In this document: positions 35,935 through 44,000 of the stretch, piece after piece
How the letters are laid out: the number at the start of each line of letters is the position of its first letter
How positions within the stretch are numbered: position 1 is the stretch's first letter
Source: Akkermansiaceae bacterium UBA1506
Lineage (GTDB): Bacteria > Verrucomicrobiota > Verrucomicrobiia > Verrucomicrobiales > DEV007
NCBI GenBank assembly: GCA_002323995.1
Contig: DCQY01000004.1
Location: 1-60,062, forward strand
DNA length: 60,062 nt
Direction: 5' to 3'
Program-made: the position numbers and the translations under genes
Notes under the pieces: generated by a model
The model's database searches: none
Told to the model about the DNA's origin: nothing
What the model saw: the letters and a program-made list of their open reading frames with translations, nothing else

Positions 35935-38262
35935 ATGATTGAACGAATTTCCCGACGACTTAGTTTGAAGTTTTTCTCCATGGCCGCTTTGCTCGGTCTT
36001 TTCGCTAAGCGTCCCGCGGTAGCTCAAGGTAAGAAAGGGTTGAAGCGCCTCGACTGCTGGGACCAGAATTACGATCGGATCTTCCTCGGAGGCGCTTTCT
36101 GGGCCAATCCGATGGAGGACTGGCTCATCAAGGACGGCTGGGCAGAATCGACCACTGATGCGGCCAATCGGAGTATTCATTCATTGACGCATCAGCTCGC
36201 TAGGCCCGCCAAGGGTTTCGCTATGTCGGTAAAAATTGGCCGCAGCGGTATCCTGAAAAAGGACGGTGGTGCCGGTTTTCGTCTCGGAGTGAAGAGCGAC
36301 ATCAACGAGGTGAAGAGCAATGTTTTCGCGAATGGTGGAGTTAACGCCGGTCTCGTTGGCCGGGAGCTCTTCATTGGCAAGAAAATGGCCAAGCTAACTG
36401 GCGTGCTCGATGGTGAGGCGGTGATTCTCGAACTTGAGGGAGCCGCAAGCGGTGATCAGGTAGAACTCACACTCACCGCAAAGTCCTCGGATGGAACCGA
36501 AGAAATCGGGAAATTGAAAGCCATTGCCAGAGCTGAAAGCCTCGTTGGTAACATCGCCCTGGTCAGTCAGTACACGGGAGCTAAGAATCGAACCGCGGGC
36601 CAACATGGGCATCGCTTCACTGAATGGCAGGCGGGTGGAGATGCTTTCACGGTAAGGACGGAGCAGAGTTTCGGTCCAATTCTCTGGTCGATGTACACCC
36701 TGAGCGACTCCCGCGGTGAAGAAGGTTTCGTCATGAAAATTACTGCTCTTCTTGGCCCTGTTGGCGAAAAAGATAACCGTGAAGTTGAACTCGAAGTGCA
36801 GCGAGGCGGCCAATGGGAATCGCTGGGCAGCGAAACACTTGATCCCGCAGCGTGGGTGTCCACCTGGCGCATCCCGAATTGGGACGAGAAAGTGGATACG
36901 CCGTTCCGTCTCGTCTATCGCGAGCGATTTAAAGATGGGAGTGAGGTGCCGGCTGAGTGGATTGGAAAGATTCGTCAGAACCCCGTTGGACGTCCCGTTC
37001 GGATCGGTGGGCTGACTTGCCAGAAAGACTATGCCTTCCCGTATGAACCAGTGGCCAATAATCTAGTAAAGCTCGACCCGGACCTGTTGTTCTTTTCTGG
37101 AGATCAGCTATACGAAAGCCATGGAGGCTTTGGTATCATCCGCAATGAAGAAGGGCCGGCCATCCTAAATTACTTGCGTAAGTTCTACATGCACGGGTGG
37201 GCCTTCGGTGATGCCATGCGCAATGCCCCGACCATCTGCATCACGGATGACCATGATGTCTTTCACGGTAACATATGGGGCGAAGGTGGTGAAGCGTGGG
37301 ATATGGAAACGGGCGGCCAATCCAAAGCGGGTTACAAGCAGCCTGCCGGAATGGTCAATGTAGTACATACCACGCACGCCAGCCATCACCCCGACGTCTA
37401 CGACACCACGTTGATGAAGCAGGGCATCAGTGTCTACTACGGTGACATGGTCTATGGTCGTGTCAGCTTCGCTATCCTCGGCGACCGAATGTGGAAGAGC
37501 GGCCCGGAGCGGGTCGATACCGGTAGCGGTCGTGCCGATCATGTCTATGACCCAACTTGGGACACCTCGGCTCTCGATGTGCCGGGACTCGAGTTACTTG
37601 GCGAGCGACAGGAAAAGTTCCTCGAGGCATGGGGTGATGACTGGCGTGGCCACGAGATGAAAGTGCTGCTTAGTCAGACACTCTTTGTGAATGCCGCAAC
37701 CCACCATGGCAAATACGATGGTTACATCAAGGCCGACCTTGACTCCGGCGGTTGGCCGCAGACGGCGCGCAACCGTGCGGTTGATATTCTTCGCAAGTCC
37801 AAGGCATTGCACATCAATGGTGATCAGCACCTTACGACGATGACACAGTATGGATCGGCAAAGCAGCGCGACGCAAACTGGTCCTTTTGCACACCGGCGA
37901 TCGCCGCGGGATACCCTCGCTGGTGGCGTCCAGATGAAATCGCAGGCATGAGCCATCGGAAACGGCCCTCCCATGGTCGCGACAATACGGGTGAATACCT
38001 CGACGGTTTCGGTAATCAACTTTATGTCTACGCCGTTGGGAATCCAGAGGTCGGCACTGAGAAGCATCGCTATGACCTGGCTCACCAGAAGGCGAGCGGT
38101 TTTGGATTGGTGACCATCAATACGGTGGCGAAGACCTACCACTGTGAGAGCTTTAGGTTCCGCGTCGATGCCACTGATGGAAACCCCGAGAACCAGCACC
38201 CAGGTTGGCCGGTCACTATTCACATGGACGAGAACGGAGGAGAAAATCGCTTGGAAGTCTAG
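35935..38262 (+). CDS. TAT-exported PhoD-like phosphatase
   Basis: 775 residues from ATG 35935, chosen because it yields a twin-Arg signal I-S-R-R-L-S-L-K-F-F and 'AVAQG'; the open frame upstream overlaps the end of sufE. PhoD-type metallophosphatase motifs: 'LFFSGDQLYE' (D390), 'TDDHDVFHGN' (D438-D441), and 'HINGDQHLTTM' (626-636). The N-terminal ~300 residues are beta-rich and unlike classical PhoD. PhoD enzymes are Ca/Fe phosphodiesterases-phosphomonoesterases. It is larger than the usual ~550 residues because of that N-terminal region. It is followed by the ecotin-like gene 97 nt later. Confidence 0.85.
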   Translation: MIERISRRLSLKFFSMAALLGLFAKRPAVAQGKKGLKRLDCWDQNYDRIFLGGAFWANPMEDWLIKDGWAESTTDAANRSIHSLTHQLARPAKGFAMSVKIGRSGILKKDGGAGFRLGVKSDINEVKSNVFANGGVNAGLVGRELFIGKKMAKLTGVLDGEAVILELEGAASGDQVELTLTAKSSDGTEEIGKLKAIARAESLVGNIALVSQYTGAKNRTAGQHGHRFTEWQAGGDAFTVRTEQSFGPILWSMYTLSDSRGEEGFVMKITALLGPVGEKDNREVELEVQRGGQWESLGSETLDPAAWVSTWRIPNWDEKVDTPFRLVYRERFKDGSEVPAEWIGKIRQNPVGRPVRIGGLTCQKDYAFPYEPVANNLVKLDPDLLFFSGDQLYESHGGFGIIRNEEGPAILNYLRKFYMHGWAFGDAMRNAPTICITDDHDVFHGNIWGEGGEAWDMETGGQSKAGYKQPAGMVNVVHTTHASHHPDVYDTTLMKQGISVYYGDMVYGRVSFAILGDRMWKSGPERVDTGSGRADHVYDPTWDTSALDVPGLELLGERQEKFLEAWGDDWRGHEMKVLLSQTLFVNAATHHGKYDGYIKADLDSGGWPQTARNRAVDILRKSKALHINGDQHLTTMTQYGSAKQRDANWSFCTPAIAAGYPRWWRPDEIAGMSHRKRPSHGRDNTGEYLDGFGNQLYVYAVGNPEVGTEKHRYDLAHQKASGFGLVTINTVAKTYHCESFRFRVDATDGNPENQHPGWPVTIHMDENGGENRLEV

Positions 38263-38359
38263 CTTTGCACGTATCCAGGCATTTTCGTTTTTGGAAGCCT
38301 GACACTTTTTTGACAACTTCCCGATTGGGGAATTGGCAGGAATGATCGTAAATTGAGTT

Positions 38360-38833
38360 ATGAAAAAGTCTCTCTTCGTTTTGGCCCTTTCCATTTCTGT
38401 AGCAGTATCTAACGGCTCTCCTGAGCACCCGGAACTTAAGGCCTTTCCGGAAGCCAAAGAGGGTCAAGTTCGACACGTCTTTGTCCTTCCTGAAAAAACT
38501 CGCCAGGAGGAAGTCGACTTCAAAGTCGAATTAATTCCCGGTAAGGTGATGGAAACGGACGGGGTGAATCGGATATACCTCGGAGTGGCGTTGGAGTCTC
38601 GCTCGGTAAAAGGGTGGGGATACACGTTTTATGACCTCACAGGAAAAGATAACGCGATGAGCACTCTCATTGGAGTTCCGCCCGGAACGCCAATGGTGGA
38701 AAAGTTTGTCGCAGGAAAGCCCCTTATGATCCGCTACAATAGCCGCCTTCCGGTGGTCATCTATACACCGCCGGGCTTCAAGATCCGCTACCGGATTTGG
38801 GAGGCGGGAAAAGAGCAGTCGATTGGTGAGTGA
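38360..38833 (+). CDS. Ecotin-like serine protease inhibitor
   Basis: 157 residues with a signal peptide (M-K-K-S-L-F-V-L-A-L-S-I-S-V-A-V-S). It aligns by eye with ecotin: 'LKAFPEAKEGQVRHVFVLP', 'FKVELIPGKVMETD', 'GWGYTFYDL', 'MRYNSKLPIVVYTP'-equivalent 'IRYNSRLPVVIYTPPG' and 'YRIWEAGKE'. The reactive loop is S-T-L103-I, so P1 is Leu where E. coli ecotin has Met84. Both cysteines that clamp the loop in E. coli ecotin (50 and 87) are replaced, and the mature protein has no Cys. Ecotin dimers inhibit trypsin-fold proteases in the periplasm. Confidence 0.85.
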   Translation: MKKSLFVLALSISVAVSNGSPEHPELKAFPEAKEGQVRHVFVLPEKTRQEEVDFKVELIPGKVMETDGVNRIYLGVALESRSVKGWGYTFYDLTGKDNAMSTLIGVPPGTPMVEKFVAGKPLMIRYNSRLPVVIYTPPGFKIRYRIWEAGKEQSIGE

Positions 38834-38857
38834 TGGTTCTCTCAAAGGCGAATGTCG

Positions 38858-40552
38858 TCACTGTATCATGGCCGGCCGTTCCCAATCTTTGGAAGTGTGA
38901 CCCTCGGGCTTGGCCGGCTTGTTTACCTCGACGGGATTAGCCTCGGGATCGTAAAGCGGCCAATCGTCGGTTCGGAAGGGAGATGCGGGGAGCCCCTCTT
39001 TATTGTAAATCAAATTGCGCTGGGAAGGATTCATGGCCCAGGCATAGCGAACGGCGACGGGATTCTCAACTTCGGGTGAGGAGACAACAACGGTGTCGTC
39101 CTTGATGTGCGCATTGGCCCAGTGCCACACCTGATCATCTCCTGCGATGGCAAATGAGTTGATTGGTCCTTCCTTGGCCGCCATCAGTCCACTGCCGATC
39201 GAGTCAAAGGAGAGGATGAAGCGACGTTCACGAACGGTGTGACCGTTGTATTCAGGCCCGTCTCCGACGATGTCTTTCCCATAGGTATTGGCTAGAGCGT
39301 GGTAGGCGTGGCGAATACCGATTGGCTTCTTATTCTTGGGATGCAGATCAATGGGGTTGCCAGTATCGATCGTCACCGCCATGCCGGTATTGGGAATGTC
39401 GTGGGTGGCAAGGCGCATTGCCTCCCGGCTGACGGCCCAAGAGGCTTCGATGCCTTCGACCGGTTCGGTTTGCTCGGGGTTCCAACTTGGCAGTTGGGTG
39501 AACTGGAAAGGGAAGGTGTCAGAGACCGCGCCATTAGAGTGCTCGTGCCAGGACTCTCGGTAGTAACCGATCAGGGTGGCGAGTTGGTTGCGGTAGTGCT
39601 CCGCCTGTGGCGCGTTCTTCGCGTTGCGTTCTCCCTGATACCAGATTATGCCGCGAATGCCGAAGGGTCGAATGGGGTAAATCATCGCGTTGAATTGGTG
39701 GCCGGGATACTGGTGACCTAGGGTGGCGGGCTTGGTGATGATGGGTGGTGAGAGTTGTTTGAAAGGATTCTTCATTGTCTCGCCGGAATCGATGAGAGCG
39801 TTGTATTCCGCGAGTTCTTTTTCGAAGGTAGCGAAAGCTTTTTCGTGGGTATCACCGCGGGTGATCATGCGTTTGGCGTTCTCTTCGTATCCTTTTTTAT
39901 GGGCGATAGCCCGGGGATCGTCTTTTTGAATTTCCCACGGCATCCAGCCTTCGATGGGAGTGCCGGCGAAAGCTTGCTGAATGATGCCGACGGGAACGCC
40001 AAGTTCCTTGTGAAGTTTCTTGCCGAAGTAGTAGGAAACTGCGGAGGTCTCAAGAGCCGACGTGGGATTGCATCGCTTCCAAGTGCTGAGCCGGTCACGT
40101 GATTGCTCGAGCGGCTCGTGCCAGTGCTCGCGGCTGGACTTGAAGATACGAAAATTAGGAAGGTCGACATCGGCTTCTCCCTCCGCCTTAAAGCTGTTGC
40201 CGACAGACCAGCCCATGTTGGACTGGCCGGCGCAGAGCCAGACTTCGCCGACCGCCACGTCGTTGAGCTCGATGGTATTGTTTCCCTTGATTGTAAGGCT
40301 ATGTCCGGTGCCGTGCTCTGGGGTTTCGAGATAGATGCGCCACTTACCTTTGTCGTTGGTGGTAGTGTTTTCTTCAGCGCCCCAACTGGCAGTAACGGTT
40401 ATTTTTTCGCCAGGTTCAGCCCAGCCCCAGATCGTATTGCTGATCTGTTGCTGCAGAACCATGTGATCAGCAAAAAAGTTGGGAAGGCGAATCTCAGCCG
40501 TGGCGATGCTGGAAATGCCCAGTATCGCGATGACTAGTGAGGGGAGTTTCAT
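38858..40552 (-). CDS. Secreted sialate O-acetylesterase-like SGNH hydrolase
   Basis: 564 residues from ATG 40552, which starts the signal peptide M-K-L-P-S-L-V-I-A-I-L-G-I. 'FADHMVLQQ' (~27) and 'WLCAGQSNMGWSVG' (Ser111 nucleophile) are the hallmarks; 'GIIWYQGERNA' follows at ~300 and 'KPIGIRHAYHALANTYGKD' near 430 contains a likely catalytic Asp/His neighbourhood. These enzymes remove O-acetyl groups from sialic acids, although many homologues act on xylan. Location behind the NanA-like lyase and facing the sialidase operon favours the sialate role. Gap to nanA is 247 nt. Confidence 0.85.
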   Translation of the reverse strand: MKLPSLVIAILGISSIATAEIRLPNFFADHMVLQQQISNTIWGWAEPGEKITVTASWGAEENTTTNDKGKWRIYLETPEHGTGHSLTIKGNNTIELNDVAVGEVWLCAGQSNMGWSVGNSFKAEGEADVDLPNFRIFKSSREHWHEPLEQSRDRLSTWKRCNPTSALETSAVSYYFGKKLHKELGVPVGIIQQAFAGTPIEGWMPWEIQKDDPRAIAHKKGYEENAKRMITRGDTHEKAFATFEKELAEYNALIDSGETMKNPFKQLSPPIITKPATLGHQYPGHQFNAMIYPIRPFGIRGIIWYQGERNAKNAPQAEHYRNQLATLIGYYRESWHEHSNGAVSDTFPFQFTQLPSWNPEQTEPVEGIEASWAVSREAMRLATHDIPNTGMAVTIDTGNPIDLHPKNKKPIGIRHAYHALANTYGKDIVGDGPEYNGHTVRERRFILSFDSIGSGLMAAKEGPINSFAIAGDDQVWHWANAHIKDDTVVVSSPEVENPVAVRYAWAMNPSQRNLIYNKEGLPASPFRTDDWPLYDPEANPVEVNKPAKPEGHTSKDWERPAMIQ

Positions 40553-40568
40553 TGGGGGTCGGGTGCGT

Positions 40569-40724
40569 TTATTTTCTTGGGTTAGTGTCGAACGTAACAC
40601 TGAACTGGTCTTTGTTCCAAGGTATTGCCTGCATCAGGGCCCAATTCATTGCGATGGTGAGTGGGTCTTCGGTTGAGATGATGCTAGGATTGGTTAGATC
40701 CCACTGAATGGATGGACGACACGC
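40569..40724 (-). pseudogene. Possible coding-like remnant without a start codon
   Basis: On the minus strand, between nanA and the esterase, a 51-codon frame runs from after a TAA to TAA 40571-40569, encoding Q-W-D-L-T-N-P-S-I-I-S-T-E-D-P-L and …F-S-V-T-F-D-T-N-P-R-K. Composition looks protein-like but the frame has no usable N-terminal start, and I recognise no family. It could be the tail of a decayed gene or a chance frame. Nothing else is visible in 40553-40799. Confidence 0.25.
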
Positions 40725-40799
40725 TTAAGCCGGAAGGCCAGCGTTCCCCTGAGTAATGAATTATGGTAAAGTTCGCGCAGTCTGATGGATCACGATCTT

Positions 40800-41732
40800 T
40801 TAACTCAACTGAAAGTTACCGGTGATGAGCTCCTCGGCGAGGGATGTTTCCTCAAGCCTTACGCGCGCTTGCTGAACTTGCGAAGCGGTCATAGAAGGTT
40901 GAGGGAGGCGGCAAGGTCCGGTTTGGAATCCGAGTAGTGGCCAGATGACTTGTTTGACGCAGGCCTGAAATGGCCCCGGTTCGGAGTTGATCAGCCTGAC
41001 GAGTTGAACGGCCTTCGCCATAAAGGCCTGGGCCAGTTCCATATCCCGAGCTTCGTAGGCTTTGATGATTTCTTTCCAGAGAGGAGCGGCGAAGCCATAG
41101 CAACTGCCAACCGCGCCCTTGGCTCCAGTGGCGAGAGCACCAAGAATCATTTCATCGGATCCGAAGAGAATATCGTAACGCCCGCTATCAAATTGCTGGC
41201 AGGCCATCATTTCCGCGAGGAAGAAGTCGCTGAACTTTACGCCTGCAAAATTGGGGACACGATCCTTGACTGCTTTGAGCAGGGCGACGGTATCGAAGGC
41301 GACGCCGCTGAGGCGGGGTATGTGATAGTAGTAATAAGGCAGGTTCGGAGCAGCTCCAGCAACCTCGGCAATGTAGTCGACCAGCAAGTCGAGCGTTGGC
41401 GGTTTGAAGTAGGTGGGAGGTAGCGTGGAGATGGCGTCGGCTCCGATATCAGCGGCGTGGCTGGCAAGTTCACGGGCGGAATCGATTGAGTTGTGACCCA
41501 CCTGGATCACGGTGGGGACCCTCTGGTTTGTAGCGGTGAAGTAGGAAGCAGCGACTTTTTTTCGTTCGTCGACGGAAAGGGATTCCCCTTCGCCCGTGCT
41601 ACCGCAAATGTAGAAACCCGAAGCACCGCGCTCGATCATGTGATCGGTCATTTGCGGAATCAGGGCAAGGTTGACTGACCCATCCGGATGAAATGGGGTA
41701 TAAGTCGCAGCGATTAGTCCGGTGAGTTTCAT
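40800..41732 (-). CDS. nanA: N-acetylneuraminate lyase-like (DapA superfamily)
   Basis: 310 residues, cytoplasmic. Motifs of the DHDPS/NAL family: 'GSTGEGESLS' (44-53, carboxylate-binding), the Tyr motif 'YYYYHIPRLSGV' (Tyr136) and the Schiff-base Lys166 in 'FAGVKFSDFF'. 'YYHIP' rather than a DHDPS-type Tyr motif, and the operon context, point to sialic acid cleavage into N-acetylmannosamine and pyruvate. The length is right for NanA. It is divergent from the GntR gene at 41878 with a shared promoter region. No NanK or NanE genes are visible in the window. Confidence 0.85.
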   Translation of the reverse strand: MKLTGLIAATYTPFHPDGSVNLALIPQMTDHMIERGASGFYICGSTGEGESLSVDERKKVAASYFTATNQRVPTVIQVGHNSIDSARELASHAADIGADAISTLPPTYFKPPTLDLLVDYIAEVAGAAPNLPYYYYHIPRLSGVAFDTVALLKAVKDRVPNFAGVKFSDFFLAEMMACQQFDSGRYDILFGSDEMILGALATGAKGAVGSCYGFAAPLWKEIIKAYEARDMELAQAFMAKAVQLVRLINSEPGPFQACVKQVIWPLLGFQTGPCRLPQPSMTASQVQQARVRLEETSLAEELITGNFQLS

Positions 41733-41808
41733 GAATTGTGTTTGGGGTGATCAAACAGGCTTAGCTCAATGACGTGACCCTATTGATGCAGAAACTTGAT
41801 GACAGCAA

Positions 41809-41837
41809 TTGCTCTCGATGTTAGACAATGTTATAAC
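41809..41837 (+). promoter_or_regulatory. Predicted promoter of the GntR-sulfatase-sialidase operon
   Basis: TTGCTC (41809-41814) and TATAAC (41832-41837) are separated by exactly 17 nt, both close to sigma-70 consensus. The ATG of the regulator is at 41878. The -35 overlaps a perfect 10-bp palindrome AGCAATTGCT (41804-41813), and the -10 lies inside the 12-bp palindrome at 41828-41839. Confidence 0.5.
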
Positions 41838-41839
41838 AT
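41828..41839. promoter_or_regulatory. Palindromic operator candidate for the GntR regulator
   Basis: ATGTTATAACAT is a perfect 12-bp palindrome. It covers the -10 element of the plus-strand promoter and overlaps the -10 of the minus-strand promoter for nanA, so one bound dimer could block both. FadR-subfamily GntR proteins bind short palindromes of this size. The assignment to the adjacent regulator is inference. Confidence 0.5.
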
Positions 41840-41864
41840 AAGCGAACACGCAAGTTTTTTTCAA
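41835..41864 (-). promoter_or_regulatory. Predicted promoter toward nanA
   Basis: On the minus strand TTGAAA (plus 41859-41864, 5/6) and TATGTT (plus 41835-41840, 4/6) are 18 nt apart. It overlaps the opposing promoter and the palindrome. The leader to the nanA ATG at 41732 would be about 95 nt. Confidence 0.4.
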
Positions 41865-41877
41865 GTTTTCACGAATC

Positions 41878-42573
41878 ATGTCCACTGTATCGCTCAGCGA
41901 GAAAGCGTATCATCATATTCGACGTCAAGTCTTTGCGGGAGAGTTGGCCCCGGGAGACCGCTTGGTGAATCGGACTCTCGCAACGGAGATTGGCACCAGC
42001 TTTATCCCGGTACGGGAAGCCATCAGCCGGTTGGCCAGTGAGGGATTGGTAGAGCAGGTCGCCGGCGCCGGAGCATTCGTGCGCACGTTTGATCGACAGG
42101 AGATTTCCGAGATCTACGACGTTCGTGAGTTGTTTGAGCCCTACGCGGCGGCTCAGGCGGCGCGCTTCATGACGGATCACGAACTTTCTGAGTTAGAGTC
42201 ACTGTTAAAAGAGTGGGAGACCGTCGGGGAAACGATTCTAGCGCGCAAGCGTGGTGCGACGGAGGTGGATCTCGATCGCTGGCTAGACTTGAATAAGCGA
42301 TTTCACGAAGTCATGATCCAGGCTTCGAGAAATCATATACTCTCAAAGATTACCAATGATGTGAACGTGCTCTCGCAGTGTTTTGCCGCGCATCGAGGCT
42401 CCCCCAGGCTGCTCTCGAAGGGGACGGTGGAATACACGCTCAATTCTCACCGGAGACTCTACCAGATGCTGGAAGAACGGAACTCCGATGCGGCCGAGGA
42501 GCAGGTGCGGGAGCAGCTGAAATTCGGGAGAGAGTCGGTCCTTAACTTTTTTGATCAGAATCGAAATCGATGA
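41878..42573 (+). CDS. GntR family transcriptional regulator (FadR/FCD subfamily)
   Basis: 231 residues. An N-terminal winged helix (~5-72: 'AYHHIRRQVFAGELAPGDRL', 'IPVREAISRLASEGLV') is followed by an FCD ligand domain with 'YDVRELFEPYAA', 'FHEVMIQAS' and 'NSHRRLYQML'; the His residues are the usual metal ligands. FCD regulators sense acids or sugar acids such as sialic acid (NanR type). It is the first gene of the operon and overlaps the sulfatase start by 4 nt (ATGA). Autoregulation through the palindrome at 41828 is likely; the ligand is most plausibly a sialic acid or its derivative. Confidence 0.9.
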   Translation: MSTVSLSEKAYHHIRRQVFAGELAPGDRLVNRTLATEIGTSFIPVREAISRLASEGLVEQVAGAGAFVRTFDRQEISEIYDVRELFEPYAAAQAARFMTDHELSELESLLKEWETVGETILARKRGATEVDLDRWLDLNKRFHEVMIQASRNHILSKITNDVNVLSQCFAAHRGSPRLLSKGTVEYTLNSHRRLYQMLEERNSDAAEEQVREQLKFGRESVLNFFDQNRNR

Positions 42574-44000
42574 AGAGAATTAATCAGACGGCAGGCCTGC
42601 TGATGTGTTGGGCTGCCTTGAGCTTTTCGGCCGCGATGGGTTCCGAGCGTCCTAATGTGATCCTGTTTCTCGTCGATGACCTCGGCTGGATGGACCTGGG
42701 TTGCCAGGGCAGTGAGTATTACCAGACACCTAACATTGATGCGTTGGCCGAATCAGGTCTCCGCTTCACGAATGCTTATGCGGCCTGCGCGGTTTGTTCG
42801 CCGACGCGCGCGGCTGTCTTGACGGGCAAGTATCCAGCCAGACTCATGCTGACTCAGTGGCTGCCGGCAGGGCGTTGGAGCGCGACCAAGAATAAGATGA
42901 AAGAAGGGCGATTTCTTCGCTCGCTCCCACTTGAAAAAGTGACTCTGGCGGAGGCCTTGCGCGAGGAGGGTTACAAAACTTTTCATGTTGGGAAGTGGCA
43001 TCTCGGTGGCGAGCCATTTTCGATGCCGAGGCATCATGGTTTTGACGAGAATGTCGGCGGTGATGACCATGGCGCCCCAGGCAGTTACTTTTATCCCTTC
43101 AAAGGGAAATGGACGATTCCAACCACCAGAGAGGCGGTCGCCAAGCAGGCCTTTGGCGGCGGCGAGGAGGGCGACTTTCTTACGGACCTGATGGCGGAAG
43201 AGGCCGGTAAGCTGATTCGTGGCGCGGGTGAGGATCCCTTCTTTCTCTATCTCCCGTTCTACGGCGTTCACAGCCCGTTGCAGGGCAAGAAGGACAAAGT
43301 TGAGCGCTATGCGGCGATCCCGAAAGAGAAGCGGCAGGGCAATCCTAAGTATGCCGCCATGGTCGAGTCGATCGATGATGCGGTGGGCCATGTCATGGGC
43401 GTGGTTGATGAACTGGGGGAAACGGGAAACACTCTCGTCATTTTCACTTCGGATAACGGGGGGCTGGCCAAGGCGACCAATCATAGGCCGCTGCGTGCCA
43501 ACAAAGGTTCTCACTACGAAGGTGGCATTCGGGTGCCTCTCATCATGGCTGGGGCAGGAATTGGCCTCGATGCACCCGGTGGCGTCGACTTGCCGGTCAC
43601 ATCCTGCGATCTTTATCCGACTGTTCTCGCTATCACTCAAACGCCGATGCGGAAGTCAGATGGGTTGAACCTGGCCCCATTGGTGAACGGTTTTGGTGAG
43701 ATCGTGTTCTCTCCCGACCGCCCTATTTACTGGCACTATCCCCATTATAATCAGCATCCTTCGAGCGCCCCGGTCTCCATCATTCGACGCGGGTCGTGGA
43801 AGCTGATTGAGTTTCTTGAGTCGGGGGAGGTGGAGCTTTATCACCTCGGCGAAGACATCGGGGAATCACGGGACATGTCCGAAGAGAAGCCGCAACTGGC
43901 GGCTGAGTTGTTGAAGCAACTCGCCGATTGGAAAGCAGAAGTCGGCGCCGACCCGATGCGGCCCAACCCTCAGTATGAAGGAAAGGAAGGCGCGGAATGA
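42570..44000 (+). CDS. Secreted sulfatase (arylsulfatase type)
   Basis: 476 residues. Signal peptide M-K-R-I-N-Q-T-A-G-L-L-M-C-W-A-A-L. 'ILFLVDDLGWMDLGCQGSEYY' holds the metal Asp pair (36-37); the formylglycine site is canonical, C76-S-P-T-R80, in 'AVCSPTRAAVLTGKYPARL'. 'FHVGKWHLGG' and 'IFTSDNGG' follow. 'WLPAGRWSATKNKM' and 'HHGFDENVGGDDHG' resemble galactose/N-acetylgalactosamine-sulfate type bacterial sulfatases, but this is only a pattern judgement. It is coupled on both sides by ATGA overlaps. Confidence 0.9.
   Translation: MKRINQTAGLLMCWAALSFSAAMGSERPNVILFLVDDLGWMDLGCQGSEYYQTPNIDALAESGLRFTNAYAACAVCSPTRAAVLTGKYPARLMLTQWLPAGRWSATKNKMKEGRFLRSLPLEKVTLAEALREEGYKTFHVGKWHLGGEPFSMPRHHGFDENVGGDDHGAPGSYFYPFKGKWTIPTTREAVAKQAFGGGEEGDFLTDLMAEEAGKLIRGAGEDPFFLYLPFYGVHSPLQGKKDKVERYAAIPKEKRQGNPKYAAMVESIDDAVGHVMGVVDELGETGNTLVIFTSDNGGLAKATNHRPLRANKGSHYEGGIRVPLIMAGAGIGLDAPGGVDLPVTSCDLYPTVLAITQTPMRKSDGLNLAPLVNGFGEIVFSPDRPIYWHYPHYNQHPSSAPVSIIRRGSWKLIEFLESGEVELYHLGEDIGESRDMSEEKPQLAAELLKQLADWKAEVGADPMRPNPQYEGKEGAE

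Noticed and set aside
38276..38301. CAGGC/GCCTG inverted repeat followed by a T run after the PhoD gene
   Set aside because: The stem is 5 bp with a 16-nt loop, too weak for a confident terminator.
42753..43640. 295-codon minus-strand frame
   Set aside because: Shadow of the sulfatase at 42570; no motif or signal.
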